From Streptomyces sp. CCM_MD2014 (lineage in GTDB: Bacteria; Actinomycetota; Actinomycetes; Streptomycetales; Streptomycetaceae): DNA of 64,000 bases. The stretch spans positions 7,440,001 through 7,504,000 of the forward strand of contig NZ_CP009754.1 in NCBI RefSeq assembly GCF_000772045.1, read 5' to 3'. The notes below the pieces were generated by a model. It had not been told where the DNA came from and ran no database searches. It saw only the letters and a program-made list of their open reading frames with translations. Shown here piece after piece: positions 17,101 to 23,492 of this stretch (within the stretch, counting starts at the first letter, position 1; each line of letters begins with the position of its first letter). Both the position numbers and the translations under genes were made by a program.

Positions 17101-17320
17101 CCTGACCCTCACGGGCACGGGCACCGTCACCCACACCACGACGTACACCCTCACCGTCTCCGGCGACGGAGGCGGTGAGACCACCTGGCGGCTGGGAGCC
17201 ACCTACGCGGCCGGCGACGTGGTCACCTACGACGGCGTCGGCTACCGGTGCATCCAGGGCCACACCGCCTACCCCGGCTGGGAGCCGCCGAACGTTCCCG
17301 CGCTCTGGCAGCGCCTCTGA
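14120..17320 (+). CDS. Secreted M4 (thermolysin-like) metalloprotease fused to an M28 aminopeptidase and a CBM5/12 module
   Basis: This 1066-residue multidomain exoenzyme begins with a signal peptide (about 1-30) and an FTP/PepSY-type propeptide. The M4 domain (about 200-515) has HEFGH at 332-336 and the downstream zinc glutamate in GLGEATGDIMGAL. A first Ig-like domain (about 523-625) precedes an M28 Zn-aminopeptidase (about 631-908) with FGAHLDGVS (His717), INDNGSGS and TDEEQGLNG (Glu763/764). A second Ig-like domain (about 908-1016) and a C-terminal CBM5/12 module (TTWRLGATYAAGDVVTYDGVGYRC) finish it. It probably performs endo- then exo-proteolysis on chitin-associated protein. AAGGAG supports the start. 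Confidence 0.93.
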   Translation: MLRQTAVAGTVLAMTLAGVVVPTSLASASERSAPSAAEPSPVERAVAAADQAVRSGLDALVAGGPDEQYDRHRVTPWDDNLFSVAYERTYHGLPVVGGDAVVLADGKGRVRAVQSASEGAIAVPTEAGIKAEQAVRTSRERLANVDEVDSRRLVVRVKDDVQTLAWETVLVGTTKDDVPSRLHVFVDARTGKVVDSYDDVKAGTGHSEWNGPNPLTIDTSRSGSQYALRDTTRPGLQCSDYNGGLFTGPDDDWGTGNASSRETGCVDVMYAAQKESDMLRDWLGRNGHNGNGGSWPVLVGLNQLNAYWDGSRVTIGHNSAGKWIAGMDVVGHEFGHGLDSYTPGGANHESGLGEATGDIMGALTEAYANQPSGYDTPDYTVGEEIDLQGRGPIRNMYNPQLVNNDPNCYSSAIPRTEEHAAAGPMNHWFYLLAEGSDPGGGKPSSPTCDGSRVTGIGIQNAGKIFYGGMLLKTSGMTYKRYRTATLTAAKNLDASCDLFDATKAAWNAIDIPAQPGDPTCARQETDFSLALSPASGNVEAGSAVNATVSTSTVTGSAQQVSLTATGTPPGVSVTFSPSTVTSGSSSTMRVSTTSGTAAGTYSITVRGTAGSKSHTAQYTLTVGGGSQPGTPPDVDVAQVQAHLAQFGSIAAQNGGNRRSTGSGYDASLAYVKGRLQAAGYTVTEQTCTSGCSAGAGNNLIAEWPKGDASSVYMFGAHLDGVSAGPGINDNGSGSAALLQTALTLAEQNPAMKNRVRFAWWTDEEQGLNGSDFYARTLSSTERSRIKAYYNFDMVASVNGGYFINNLTSSASAPMREYWTSLGLAPQENVEGQGRSDDYSFQRVGIPTSGYATGASAVKSSTEAAKWGGTAGRSYDPCYHSACDTTSNINATALNRSVDGIAYTIWKTAVGDAPDPQDDFSISANPSSGTVEPGGSASVTVNTATTSGDAQNVRLSASGAPTGVSVTFTPDSVTSGQSSTATVQVAAGTAAGTYTLTLTGTGTVTHTTTYTLTVSGDGGGETTWRLGATYAAGDVVTYDGVGYRCIQGHTAYPGWEPPNVPALWQRL

Positions 17321-17353
17321 CACCCGTCTGAGGAGCGACGGACACGCCTGACA

Positions 17354-17404
17354 CGCCGAAAGGGGCGGTGGGGTTCGCACGGAACCCCACCGCCCCTTCC
17401 GGCG
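17354..17404. terminator. Bidirectional intrinsic terminator
   Basis: A long, nearly perfect stem lies between the convergent stops at 17320 and 17424. AGGGGCGGTGGGGTTC pairs with its complement around a GCAC-centred loop, and outer CGCCG/CGGCG pairs extend it. Confidence 0.88.
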
Positions 17405-17423
17405 CGTGCTCACGCCTCCGGCG

Positions 17424-18962
17424 TCAGAACTTCGGCGTCGGCGCCTGCGCCTCGACGATCTCCGCGGCCTCCTCCTCGGTCCCCACCGACGGCGGCGAGC
17501 CCGCCAGCGGCTTCTGGGCCGTCTCCCGCATGCAGGCCACGGCCACGACACCGATCAGGGCCGCCGCCATCGAGTAGTAGGCCGGCATCATCTCGGAGCC
17601 GGTCACGCTGATCAGGGCGGTGATCACCAGCGGCGTGGTGCCGCCGAACAAGGACGCCGACAGGTTGTAGCCGACCGACAGGGATCCGTAGCGGACGTTG
17701 GTCGGGAACATCGCCGGGAGCGCCGCCGACATCGTGCCCAGCAGACAGACCAGCGACAGGCCGAGCATCAGCATGCCGCCCGAGACCGCGAGCAGACTGC
17801 CCTCCCGCACCAGCACGAAGGCGGGGGCCGACAGCACGAAGAACCCGATCATGCCGGTCATCAGGACGGGCTTGCGGCCGAAGCGGTCCGACAGCCGGCC
17901 CACCTGGTTGATGATCAGCATCAGCAGCACCATCGTCGCCACCAGGATCATCAGCCCGTGGCTCTCGCTGTAGTCCAGCTCGTCCGACAGGTATGTCGGC
18001 ATGTACGACAGCAGCATGTAGTCGGTGATGTTGTAGGCGCCGACCAGCGCGATGCACAGCACCAGCGACCGCCAGTGCGTGCGGAAGATCTTGGCGAGGT
18101 CGCCCCGCGCGGTGGTCTCCACCGCGTTCGCCGCCTCGGACACGTGGACGTTGGCGTCCTCCAGCTTCAGGAACGCGGGAGTGTCGTCCAGCTTCAGCCG
18201 CAGATAGATACCCACGATGCCGAGCGGCGCCGCGACCAGGAAGGGGATCCGCCAGCCCCACGCGTCCATGGTGTCGCTGCCCAGCCCCGCCGTCAGGGCG
18301 GTCACGAGGCTCGCGGCACCGGTGTAACCGGCCAGCGTGCCCAGCTCCAGGAAGCTGCCGAAGAAACCGCGCCGCTTGTCCGGGGCGTACTCCGCGATGA
18401 AGGTGGACGCGCCGCCGTACTCACCGCCCGTGGAGAAGCCCTGGAGCAGGCGGAAGAGGATCAGCAGCAGCGGTGACCAGAAGCCGATCGCGTCGTAGCT
18501 GGGGATGAGCCCGATGGCGGCGGTGCCGATCGCCATGAGGATCATCGTGAGCGCGAGCACCTTCTTGCGGCCGATCTTGTCGCCCATCGGTCCGAAGACC
18601 ATGCCGCCGATCGGACGCACCAGGAACGCCACGGCGAACGTGGCGAACGAGGAGAGCAGCTGCGCCGTGTCGCTCCCGGACGGGAAGAACACGCGGCCGA
18701 TGGTGCCCGCGAGATAGGCGTAGATGCCGAAGTCGAACCACTCCATGGCATTGCCCAGAGAGGCCGCCTTGACGGCACGCTTGACCGCGGCCTCGTCCGT
18801 GACGGTGATGTCGGACCGGCGCAGTCGGGGGTTCTTCCGCCGCTTGATCGCCCGGAACAGGGCGGGGTGGCGGCGCACCGCGGCGACGTCGGTCTCTGGG
18901 CCGTTCTCGGTGGGGGACGTGGCGGCCTCCCTTTCCACGCGCAGCCACTCCGGGCGGAGCAC
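17424..18962 (-). CDS. MFS metabolite:H+ symporter (ProP/KgtP-like)
   Basis: About 512 residues with 12 predicted membrane segments. The signatures are those of the metabolite:H+ symporter family: GNAMEWFDFGIYAYLAG in TM1, GPMGDKIGRKKVL between TM2 and TM3, LLQGFSTGGEYGGASTFIAEY, and GRLSDRFGRKPVLM between TM8 and TM9. The substrate could be proline/betaine, alpha-ketoglutarate or citrate; sequence alone does not decide. Both termini are charged and cytoplasmic. The GTG at 18962 has TACGAC six bases upstream (leaderless pattern), but an internal GTG at 18938 with GGAG nine bases upstream is also possible. Confidence 0.9.
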   Translation of the reverse strand: MLRPEWLRVEREAATSPTENGPETDVAAVRRHPALFRAIKRRKNPRLRRSDITVTDEAAVKRAVKAASLGNAMEWFDFGIYAYLAGTIGRVFFPSGSDTAQLLSSFATFAVAFLVRPIGGMVFGPMGDKIGRKKVLALTMILMAIGTAAIGLIPSYDAIGFWSPLLLILFRLLQGFSTGGEYGGASTFIAEYAPDKRRGFFGSFLELGTLAGYTGAASLVTALTAGLGSDTMDAWGWRIPFLVAAPLGIVGIYLRLKLDDTPAFLKLEDANVHVSEAANAVETTARGDLAKIFRTHWRSLVLCIALVGAYNITDYMLLSYMPTYLSDELDYSESHGLMILVATMVLLMLIINQVGRLSDRFGRKPVLMTGMIGFFVLSAPAFVLVREGSLLAVSGGMLMLGLSLVCLLGTMSAALPAMFPTNVRYGSLSVGYNLSASLFGGTTPLVITALISVTGSEMMPAYYSMAAALIGVVAVACMRETAQKPLAGSPPSVGTEEEAAEIVEAQAPTPKF

Positions 18963-19079
18963 TGCTCGGTCGTACGTGTCTCAGCTCGTACCCGTTCCCC
19001 CGATCATGCTGGGTATGGTCGTGACTTCGGTCATGTGACTGGGCCGATGAGGTGAGCGGCCGGTGAGTACGCTTCGCGC

Positions 19080-19538
19080 ATGCGTATATCCGTCTCCTCC
19101 GACATGGACGAACCCGTCGCCCGGCTCCTCGTCGAGGAGCTGCGCGGACGCGGCCACGACGTGCACGCGTACGGCGCGCTGAGCCCCGGCGCGGACGCGC
19201 GGTGGGCCGTCTGCTCCGAGCAGGCGGCGCGCGAGGTCGCCGAGGATCGGGCCGACCAGGCCGTGGTGTGCTGCTGGACCGGCACCGGCGCGTCCATCGC
19301 CGCCAACAAGGTCCCGGGCGTCCGCGCGGCCCTGTGCACCGACGGGTACACCGCGGACGGGGCGCGCCGCTGGAACGACGCCAACGTGCTCGCCCTGAGC
19401 CTGCGGCTGACGTCCGGGCCGTTGCTGCGGGAGATCCTGGACGCCTGGTTCGCGGCCGGGCGGAGCGAGGACGCCGAGGACCGTGACAACGTCACGCGGG
19501 TGGAGCGGCTCGACGAGGGACGCCGAGCCGCTCGGTGA
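19080..19538 (+). CDS. RpiB/LacA/LacB-family sugar-phosphate isomerase-like protein, divergent active site
   Basis: The 152 residues align with ribose-5-phosphate isomerase B: VVCCWTGTGASIAANKVPGVRAALCTDGYTADGARRWNDANVLALSLR corresponds to the RpiB phosphate-binding and catalytic core. The cysteine aligned with the RpiB base is kept. The histidine of the N-terminal CDH motif (here SSDMDE) and the one before ND (here RRWND) are replaced, so the reaction or substrate may differ. The start has TACGCT exactly six bases upstream and no ribosome binding site, consistent with a leaderless message. The 3' end contains a terminator-like hairpin. Confidence 0.8.
   Translation: MRISVSSDMDEPVARLLVEELRGRGHDVHAYGALSPGADARWAVCSEQAAREVAEDRADQAVVCCWTGTGASIAANKVPGVRAALCTDGYTADGARRWNDANVLALSLRLTSGPLLREILDAWFAAGRSEDAEDRDNVTRVERLDEGRRAAR
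19503..19533. terminator. Hairpin between convergent rpiB-like and rocD genes
   Basis: GAGCGGCTCG (19503-19512) pairs with CGAGCCGCTC (19524-19533) around an 11-nt loop. It lies within the last codons of the RpiB-like gene and 20 bp beyond the rocD stop. It can serve both convergent transcripts in a 15-bp intergenic gap. Confidence 0.55.
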
Positions 19539-19553
19539 GGTCCGGCGGGCCGG

Positions 19554-20780
19554 TCAGGAGGAGGCCAGGACCTTCTCCAGCGTCCCGAGCGCGCCCGCCA
19601 GCTCGTCGGCCGTGACGGTCAGCGGCGGGGCCAGCCGGATCGTCGAGCCGTGGGTGTCCTTGACCAGGACGCCCTCGCGCATCAGCCGCTCGCTGACCTC
19701 GCGCCCGGTGCCCAGCGCCGGGTCCACGTCGACGCCCGCCCACAGGCCCCGTGCCCGGAAACCGACGACGCCCTTGCCGACCAGGGCGGCCAGACCCTCG
19801 CGCAGCACCGCGCCCAGCTCGGCCGCCCGGCGCTGGAACTCGCCGGTCTCCAGCAGCTCCACCACCGCCGTGCCCACCGCGGCGGCCAGCGGATTGCCGC
19901 CGAACGTCGAACCGTGCTCGCCCGGGTGCAGCACCCCCAGCACGTCGCGCCGGCCCACGACCGCCGACACCGGGACGATGCCGCCGCCCAGCGCCTTGCC
20001 GAGCAGCACCACGTCCGGCACCACCGACTCGTGCTCGACGGCCAGGGTGTGCCCCGTGCGGCCCAGACCCGACTGGATCTCGTCCGCGACGAACAGGCAG
20101 CCCTTGCGGCGGGTCAGCTCCCGCACGCCCGCCAGATAGCCGTCGTCCGGAATCAGCACGCCCGCCTCGCCCTGGATCGGCTCGATCAGCACGGCCGCCG
20201 TCGTCTCGTCGACCGCCGCCTCCATCGCGGCCAGGTCGTTGTACGGCACGATCCGGAAACCGGGGGTGAACGGGCCGAAGCCCGAGCGGGCCGTCTCGTC
20301 GGTGGAGAAGCTGACGATCGTCGTCGTCCGGCCGTGGAAGTTGTCCGCGGCGACCACGATCGTCGCCCGGTCGGCCGGGACGCCCTTGACGTCGTAGGCC
20401 CACTTGCGGGCCACCTTGATGCCGCTCTCCACCGCCTCCGCGCCGGTGTTCATCGGCAGCACCATGTCCGTGCCGGTCAGCGCGGCCAGCCGCTCGGCGA
20501 AGCCCGCGAGCCGGTCGTTGTGGAAGGCGCGGGAGGTGAGGGTGAGCCGGTCCAGCTGCCGGTGGGCGGCCTCGATCAGGGCCGGATGGCGGTGGCCGAA
20601 GTTGAGCGCGGAGTAGCCGGCCAGCATGTCCAGGTAGCGGCGGCCCTCCACGTCCTCCACCCAGGCGCCCTCCGCGCGGGCGACCACGACGGGCAGCGGG
20701 TGGTAGTTGTGCGCGAGGACGGGCTCCTCGGCGCGGATCAGTTCCTCGGAGCCGCGGTCGGCGCGGGCGGGTGCGGTCAT
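19554..20780 (-). CDS. rocD: Ornithine--oxo-acid aminotransferase
   Basis: This 408-residue class III PLP aminotransferase has NTGAEAVESGIKVARKWAY (PLP phosphate region), NFHGRTT, VADEIQSGLGRTG and the Schiff-base lysine in LLGKALGGGIVPVSA. The VLIEPIQGEAGV and EHGSTFGGNPLA blocks fit ornithine delta-aminotransferase, which converts ornithine and 2-oxoglutarate to glutamate semialdehyde and glutamate. The start is ATG 20780, with GGGAG seven bases upstream. It overlaps the stop of the upstream DDAH gene as ATGA, so the two are coupled. Confidence 0.93.
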   Translation of the reverse strand: MTAPARADRGSEELIRAEEPVLAHNYHPLPVVVARAEGAWVEDVEGRRYLDMLAGYSALNFGHRHPALIEAAHRQLDRLTLTSRAFHNDRLAGFAERLAALTGTDMVLPMNTGAEAVESGIKVARKWAYDVKGVPADRATIVVAADNFHGRTTTIVSFSTDETARSGFGPFTPGFRIVPYNDLAAMEAAVDETTAAVLIEPIQGEAGVLIPDDGYLAGVRELTRRKGCLFVADEIQSGLGRTGHTLAVEHESVVPDVVLLGKALGGGIVPVSAVVGRRDVLGVLHPGEHGSTFGGNPLAAAVGTAVVELLETGEFQRRAAELGAVLREGLAALVGKGVVGFRARGLWAGVDVDPALGTGREVSERLMREGVLVKDTHGSTIRLAPPLTVTADELAGALGTLEKVLASS

Positions 20781-21625
20781 GAGTGGGTCTCCCGGATCTC
20801 CTGGGTGCAGCACTTGATGCCGCCACCGGCCTTGTGGAACTCGGACAGGTCGACGGGCACGGGCACGTAGCCGCGACCGGCGAGCCGGTCGGCCAGTTCC
20901 CGGGCCTCGGGGGCGATGAACACGTGCCGTCCGTCGGACACGGAGTTGAGCCCGAACGCCATCGCGTCCTCGCGGGTGGCGATCACCGCGTCCGGGTAGA
21001 GCCGCTCCAGCACCTCGCGGCTGCCGGGCGAGAAGGCACCCGGGTAGTAGGCGATGTTCCCGCCGTCGCCCCCGCTCTCCGCTGTTCCGTCGTCGAGTAC
21101 GAACAGTGCCGTGTCCAGGTGGTAGAAGTACGGGTCCACCAACGTCAGCGAGATCACCGGCACGCCGAAGAACTCCTGCACCTCACGGTGCGCGTCCCGG
21201 GTCGTACGGAACCCGGTGCCGGCCAGGATCCAGCGGCCGGCCGGAACCAGGTCGCCCTCGCCCTCGCAGACCGATTCGGGGTGGTGGACCTCGAAGCCCT
21301 CCGTCTTGAACCACGATTCGAAGGGAACGGACTCGGGACGCCGCTCGGGCGCGTGGAAGAGGGAGCCGAAGACCCGGCCCTCGACCACCACCGCGCAGTT
21401 GGCGGCGAAGACCATGTCGGGCAGACCGGGGACCGGAGCGACGGTGTCCACGGTGTGGCCGTGGGCCCGGTAGGTGTCGACCAGCGCCTGCCACTGGTCG
21501 AGGGCGCGGATGACGTCGACGGGTCGGTCGGTGCTCATCCACGGGTTGATCGCGTACTGCACGGCGAAGTGTCTGGGTTCGCAGACGAGGAAGCGCCGCC
21601 GGCGCGGCACACGGGACTCGGTCAC
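20777..21625 (-). CDS. ddaH: Dimethylarginine dimethylaminohydrolase-type guanidino hydrolase
   Basis: This 282-residue pentein-fold enzyme has MVFAANCAVV, GEGDLVPAGRWILAG, the catalytic histidine in YFYHLDTALFVL and the C-terminal catalytic cysteine in GGGIKCCTQEIR. Such enzymes hydrolyse methylated arginines (to citrulline plus methylamine) or related guanidino compounds. Coupling to rocD places it in arginine/ornithine catabolism; an ornithine-producing activity like that reported for some bacterial arginine dihydrolases is an alternative. The start is GTG at 21625 with GGAGG upstream. Confidence 0.9.
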   Translation of the reverse strand: MTESRVPRRRRFLVCEPRHFAVQYAINPWMSTDRPVDVIRALDQWQALVDTYRAHGHTVDTVAPVPGLPDMVFAANCAVVVEGRVFGSLFHAPERRPESVPFESWFKTEGFEVHHPESVCEGEGDLVPAGRWILAGTGFRTTRDAHREVQEFFGVPVISLTLVDPYFYHLDTALFVLDDGTAESGGDGGNIAYYPGAFSPGSREVLERLYPDAVIATREDAMAFGLNSVSDGRHVFIAPEARELADRLAGRGYVPVPVDLSEFHKAGGGIKCCTQEIRETHS

Positions 21626-21701
21626 AGAGGGGTACCTCCGCTTTTCACGGTGTGTGACGGGGTGTTGACACCACGGTAGGAAGTGGCGCCCGAGCCCGAC
21701 A

Positions 21702-21735
21702 AGCGATGAAAGCTGCGTGTTTGTGCAGGATCGCT
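21702..21735. promoter_or_regulatory. Imperfect dyad upstream of ddaH-rocD
   Basis: AGCGAT (21702-21707) and ATCGCT (21730-21735) flank inner CTGC/GCAG pairs. The dyad sits 77-110 bp upstream of the ddaH GTG and next to the lrp gene end. It is a candidate Lrp/AsnC site, on position and symmetry only. Confidence 0.3.
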
Positions 21736-21750
21736 GCGTTCTCCGCCCGG

Positions 21751-22254
21751 TCAGCGCACGTCTGCTGCGCCGTCCGGAGCGAGCAGGGCCGCTCCCGCCT
21801 CCGGACTGTCCGGGATCAGGTGGGACAGCACCATCACACTGATCGTCTTGCGGATGAACGGCTCCGCACGAATCCGCTCCAGCACCTCCTCGAAGTGCTC
21901 CACGTCCCGCGCCCGCACGTGCAGCAGCGCGTCCGCGCCGCCGGTCACCGTCATCGCCGCGGTGATCTCCGGATAGCCCCGCACGACCTCCGCGAGCCGC
22001 CGCGGCGGCGCCGCCCCCTCGCAGTACACCTCCACGTAGGCCTCCGTGCGCCACCCCAGCGCGGAGGGCCGCACCGTCGCCGTGAACCCGGTGATCACGT
22101 CCGTCTCGCGCAGCCGGTCCACCCGGCGCTTGACCGCCGTCGAGGACAGGCCGATCTCCGCGCCGATCTCGGCGAAGGACGTCCTGGCGTTCTCCATCAG
22201 GGCGGTGACGATCTTCCGGTCGAGTTCGTCGAAGGAAGCGGGCCTGCTGTTCAT
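21751..22254 (-). CDS. Lrp/AsnC-family transcriptional regulator
   Basis: This 167-residue protein has an N-terminal winged helix-turn-helix (LDRKIVTALMENARTSFAEIG, STAVKRRVDRLRETDVI). A C-terminal RAM/AsnC ligand-binding domain follows (AAMTVTGGADALLHVRARDVEHFEEVLERI). It lies next to and on the same strand as ddaH-rocD and probably senses arginine, ornithine or another amino acid to control them. The ATG at 22254 has TACAGT exactly six bases upstream and no ribosome binding site, so the message is likely leaderless. The -10 is entered by a palindrome, which suggests autoregulation. Confidence 0.92.
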   Translation of the reverse strand: MNSRPASFDELDRKIVTALMENARTSFAEIGAEIGLSSTAVKRRVDRLRETDVITGFTATVRPSALGWRTEAYVEVYCEGAAPPRRLAEVVRGYPEITAAMTVTGGADALLHVRARDVEHFEEVLERIRAEPFIRKTISVMVLSHLIPDSPEAGAALLAPDGAADVR

Positions 22255-22263
22255 GCGGGCACT

Positions 22264-22278
22264 GTATCCAGCGGATAC
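22264..22278. promoter_or_regulatory. Palindrome overlapping the lrp promoter
   Basis: GTATCC, three bases, GGATAC is a perfect 6-3-6 inverted repeat. Its left arm on the plus strand overlaps the minus-strand -10 hexamer TACAGT of the lrp gene. It lies between lrp and the divergent LytTR regulator gene and could control either. Confidence 0.5.
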
Positions 22279-22331
22279 GGCCACGTCGCAGGCGTGTGCA
22301 GGCGCTCGGATCGCCCCTACACTCCACCTTC

Positions 22332-23093
22332 ATGCTGCGCGCCCTTGCTGTCGACGACGAACGCCCCACCCTCGAGGAACTCGTGTACCTGCTGAACGCC
22401 GACCCCCGCATCGGCACCGCGGAGGGTGCGAGCGACGCGACCGAGGCGCTGCGCCGCATCAACCGGGCCCTGGAGTCCGGCCCCGACGGGCCCGACGCCA
22501 TCGACGTCGTCTTCCTCGACATCCAGATGCCCGGCCTCGACGGACTGGACCTCGCCCGGCTGCTCACCGGGTTCGCCCGGCCGCCGCTGGTCGTGTTCGT
22601 GACCGCGCACGAGGACTTCGCCGTCCAGGCCTTCGACCTCAAGGCCGTGGACTACGTGCTCAAACCGGTGCGCAGGGAGCGACTGGCGGAAGCGGTCCGC
22701 CGGGCCGCCGAACGGCGCGGCACCGCCGCCGTGCCCACCCCGCGCATCCCCGTGCACGAACCCGACCCCGACCACATCACCGTCGAACTCGGCGGCGTCA
22801 CCCGCTTCGTCCCCGTCGACGAGATCACCCACGTGGAGGCCCAGGGCGACTACGCCCGCCTCCACACCGACCGGGGCAGCCACCTCGTCCGCATCCCCCT
22901 GTCCACGCTGGAGGAGCGCTGGCGCGCCCGCGGCTTCGTCCGCATCCACCGCCGCCACCTCGTCGCCCTGCGCCACATCGGCGAACTGCGCCTGGACGCG
23001 GGCAGCGTCAGCGTCCTGGTCGGCGCCGAGGAACTGCAGGTCAGCCGGCGCCACGCCCGCGAGCTGCGGGACCTGCTCATGCGGAGGCCGTGA
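22332..23093 (+). CDS. LytTR-family response regulator
   Basis: This 253-residue protein has a receiver domain (1-125) with acidic Asp8/Asp9, phospho-acceptor Asp63 (VVFLDIQMPGLDG), the T of VTAHEDF and the Lys of YVLKPVRRE. A LytTR DNA-binding domain follows (about 145-253: ITHVEAQGDYARLHT, GFVRIHRRHLVALRHI). LytTR regulators bind direct-repeat sites to activate nearby genes. It is the first gene of a four-gene run ending in its likely cognate LytS-type kinase. A TACACT lies eight bases before the ATG and there is no clear ribosome binding site, so the leader is very short or absent. Confidence 0.93.
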   Translation: MLRALAVDDERPTLEELVYLLNADPRIGTAEGASDATEALRRINRALESGPDGPDAIDVVFLDIQMPGLDGLDLARLLTGFARPPLVVFVTAHEDFAVQAFDLKAVDYVLKPVRRERLAEAVRRAAERRGTAAVPTPRIPVHEPDPDHITVELGGVTRFVPVDEITHVEAQGDYARLHTDRGSHLVRIPLSTLEERWRARGFVRIHRRHLVALRHIGELRLDAGSVSVLVGAEELQVSRRHARELRDLLMRRP

Positions 23094-23096
23094 GCC

Positions 23097-23492
23097 GTGC
23101 CCCAGGACCCCACCGAACGCCGCGTCACCGTCACCGGCCCGCCCAGGCGCACCGTCCCCAGCGCACGGAACCGCCCGCGCGGGCGGCACCCACAGGGCTC
23201 CGGCTCCTACCGCCCGCGCACCGAGATCGACGAGCAGACCACCCTCGGCCACACCTACGTCCGCTCCCTGATGCGCAGCCAGCTGCGCGCCGGGCTCACC
23301 GCCCTAGCGGTCCTCGGCCTCCTCGTCGGTCCGCTCCCGCTGCTGTTCGCGGCGCTGCCCGACGCCCGCCACCTGGAGTGGGCCGTCCTCGGCTTCGGCC
23401 TGTACGCCCCGCTGGTCCTGCTCGCCCGCTGGTACGTGCGCCGCGCCGAGCGCAACGAACGCGACTTCGTACGCCTCGTCGAGGACCGATGA
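23097..23492 (+). CDS. Small two-TM membrane protein, DUF485-like partner of the symporter
   Basis: The 131 residues comprise a basic, probably cytoplasmic N-terminal half (about 1-65) and two transmembrane helices (AGLTALAVLGLLVGPLPLLF; LEWAVLGFGLYAPLVLLARW). A charged tail RRAERNERDFVRLVEDR ends the protein. DUF485 proteins of this shape are encoded just before acetate/pyruvate-type Na+ symporters (yjcH-actP, mctC partner). The GTG start lies 3 bp after the regulator stop, and the stop overlaps the symporter start as ATGA. Confidence 0.8.
   Translation: MPQDPTERRVTVTGPPRRTVPSARNRPRGRHPQGSGSYRPRTEIDEQTTLGHTYVRSLMRSQLRAGLTALAVLGLLVGPLPLLFAALPDARHLEWAVLGFGLYAPLVLLARWYVRRAERNERDFVRLVEDR

Noticed and set aside
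15050..17551. 833-codon minus-strand open frame opposite the M4-M28 protease
   Set aside because: It is antisense to a well-supported multidomain enzyme, with low-complexity Gly/Ala/Val/Arg content and no motif.
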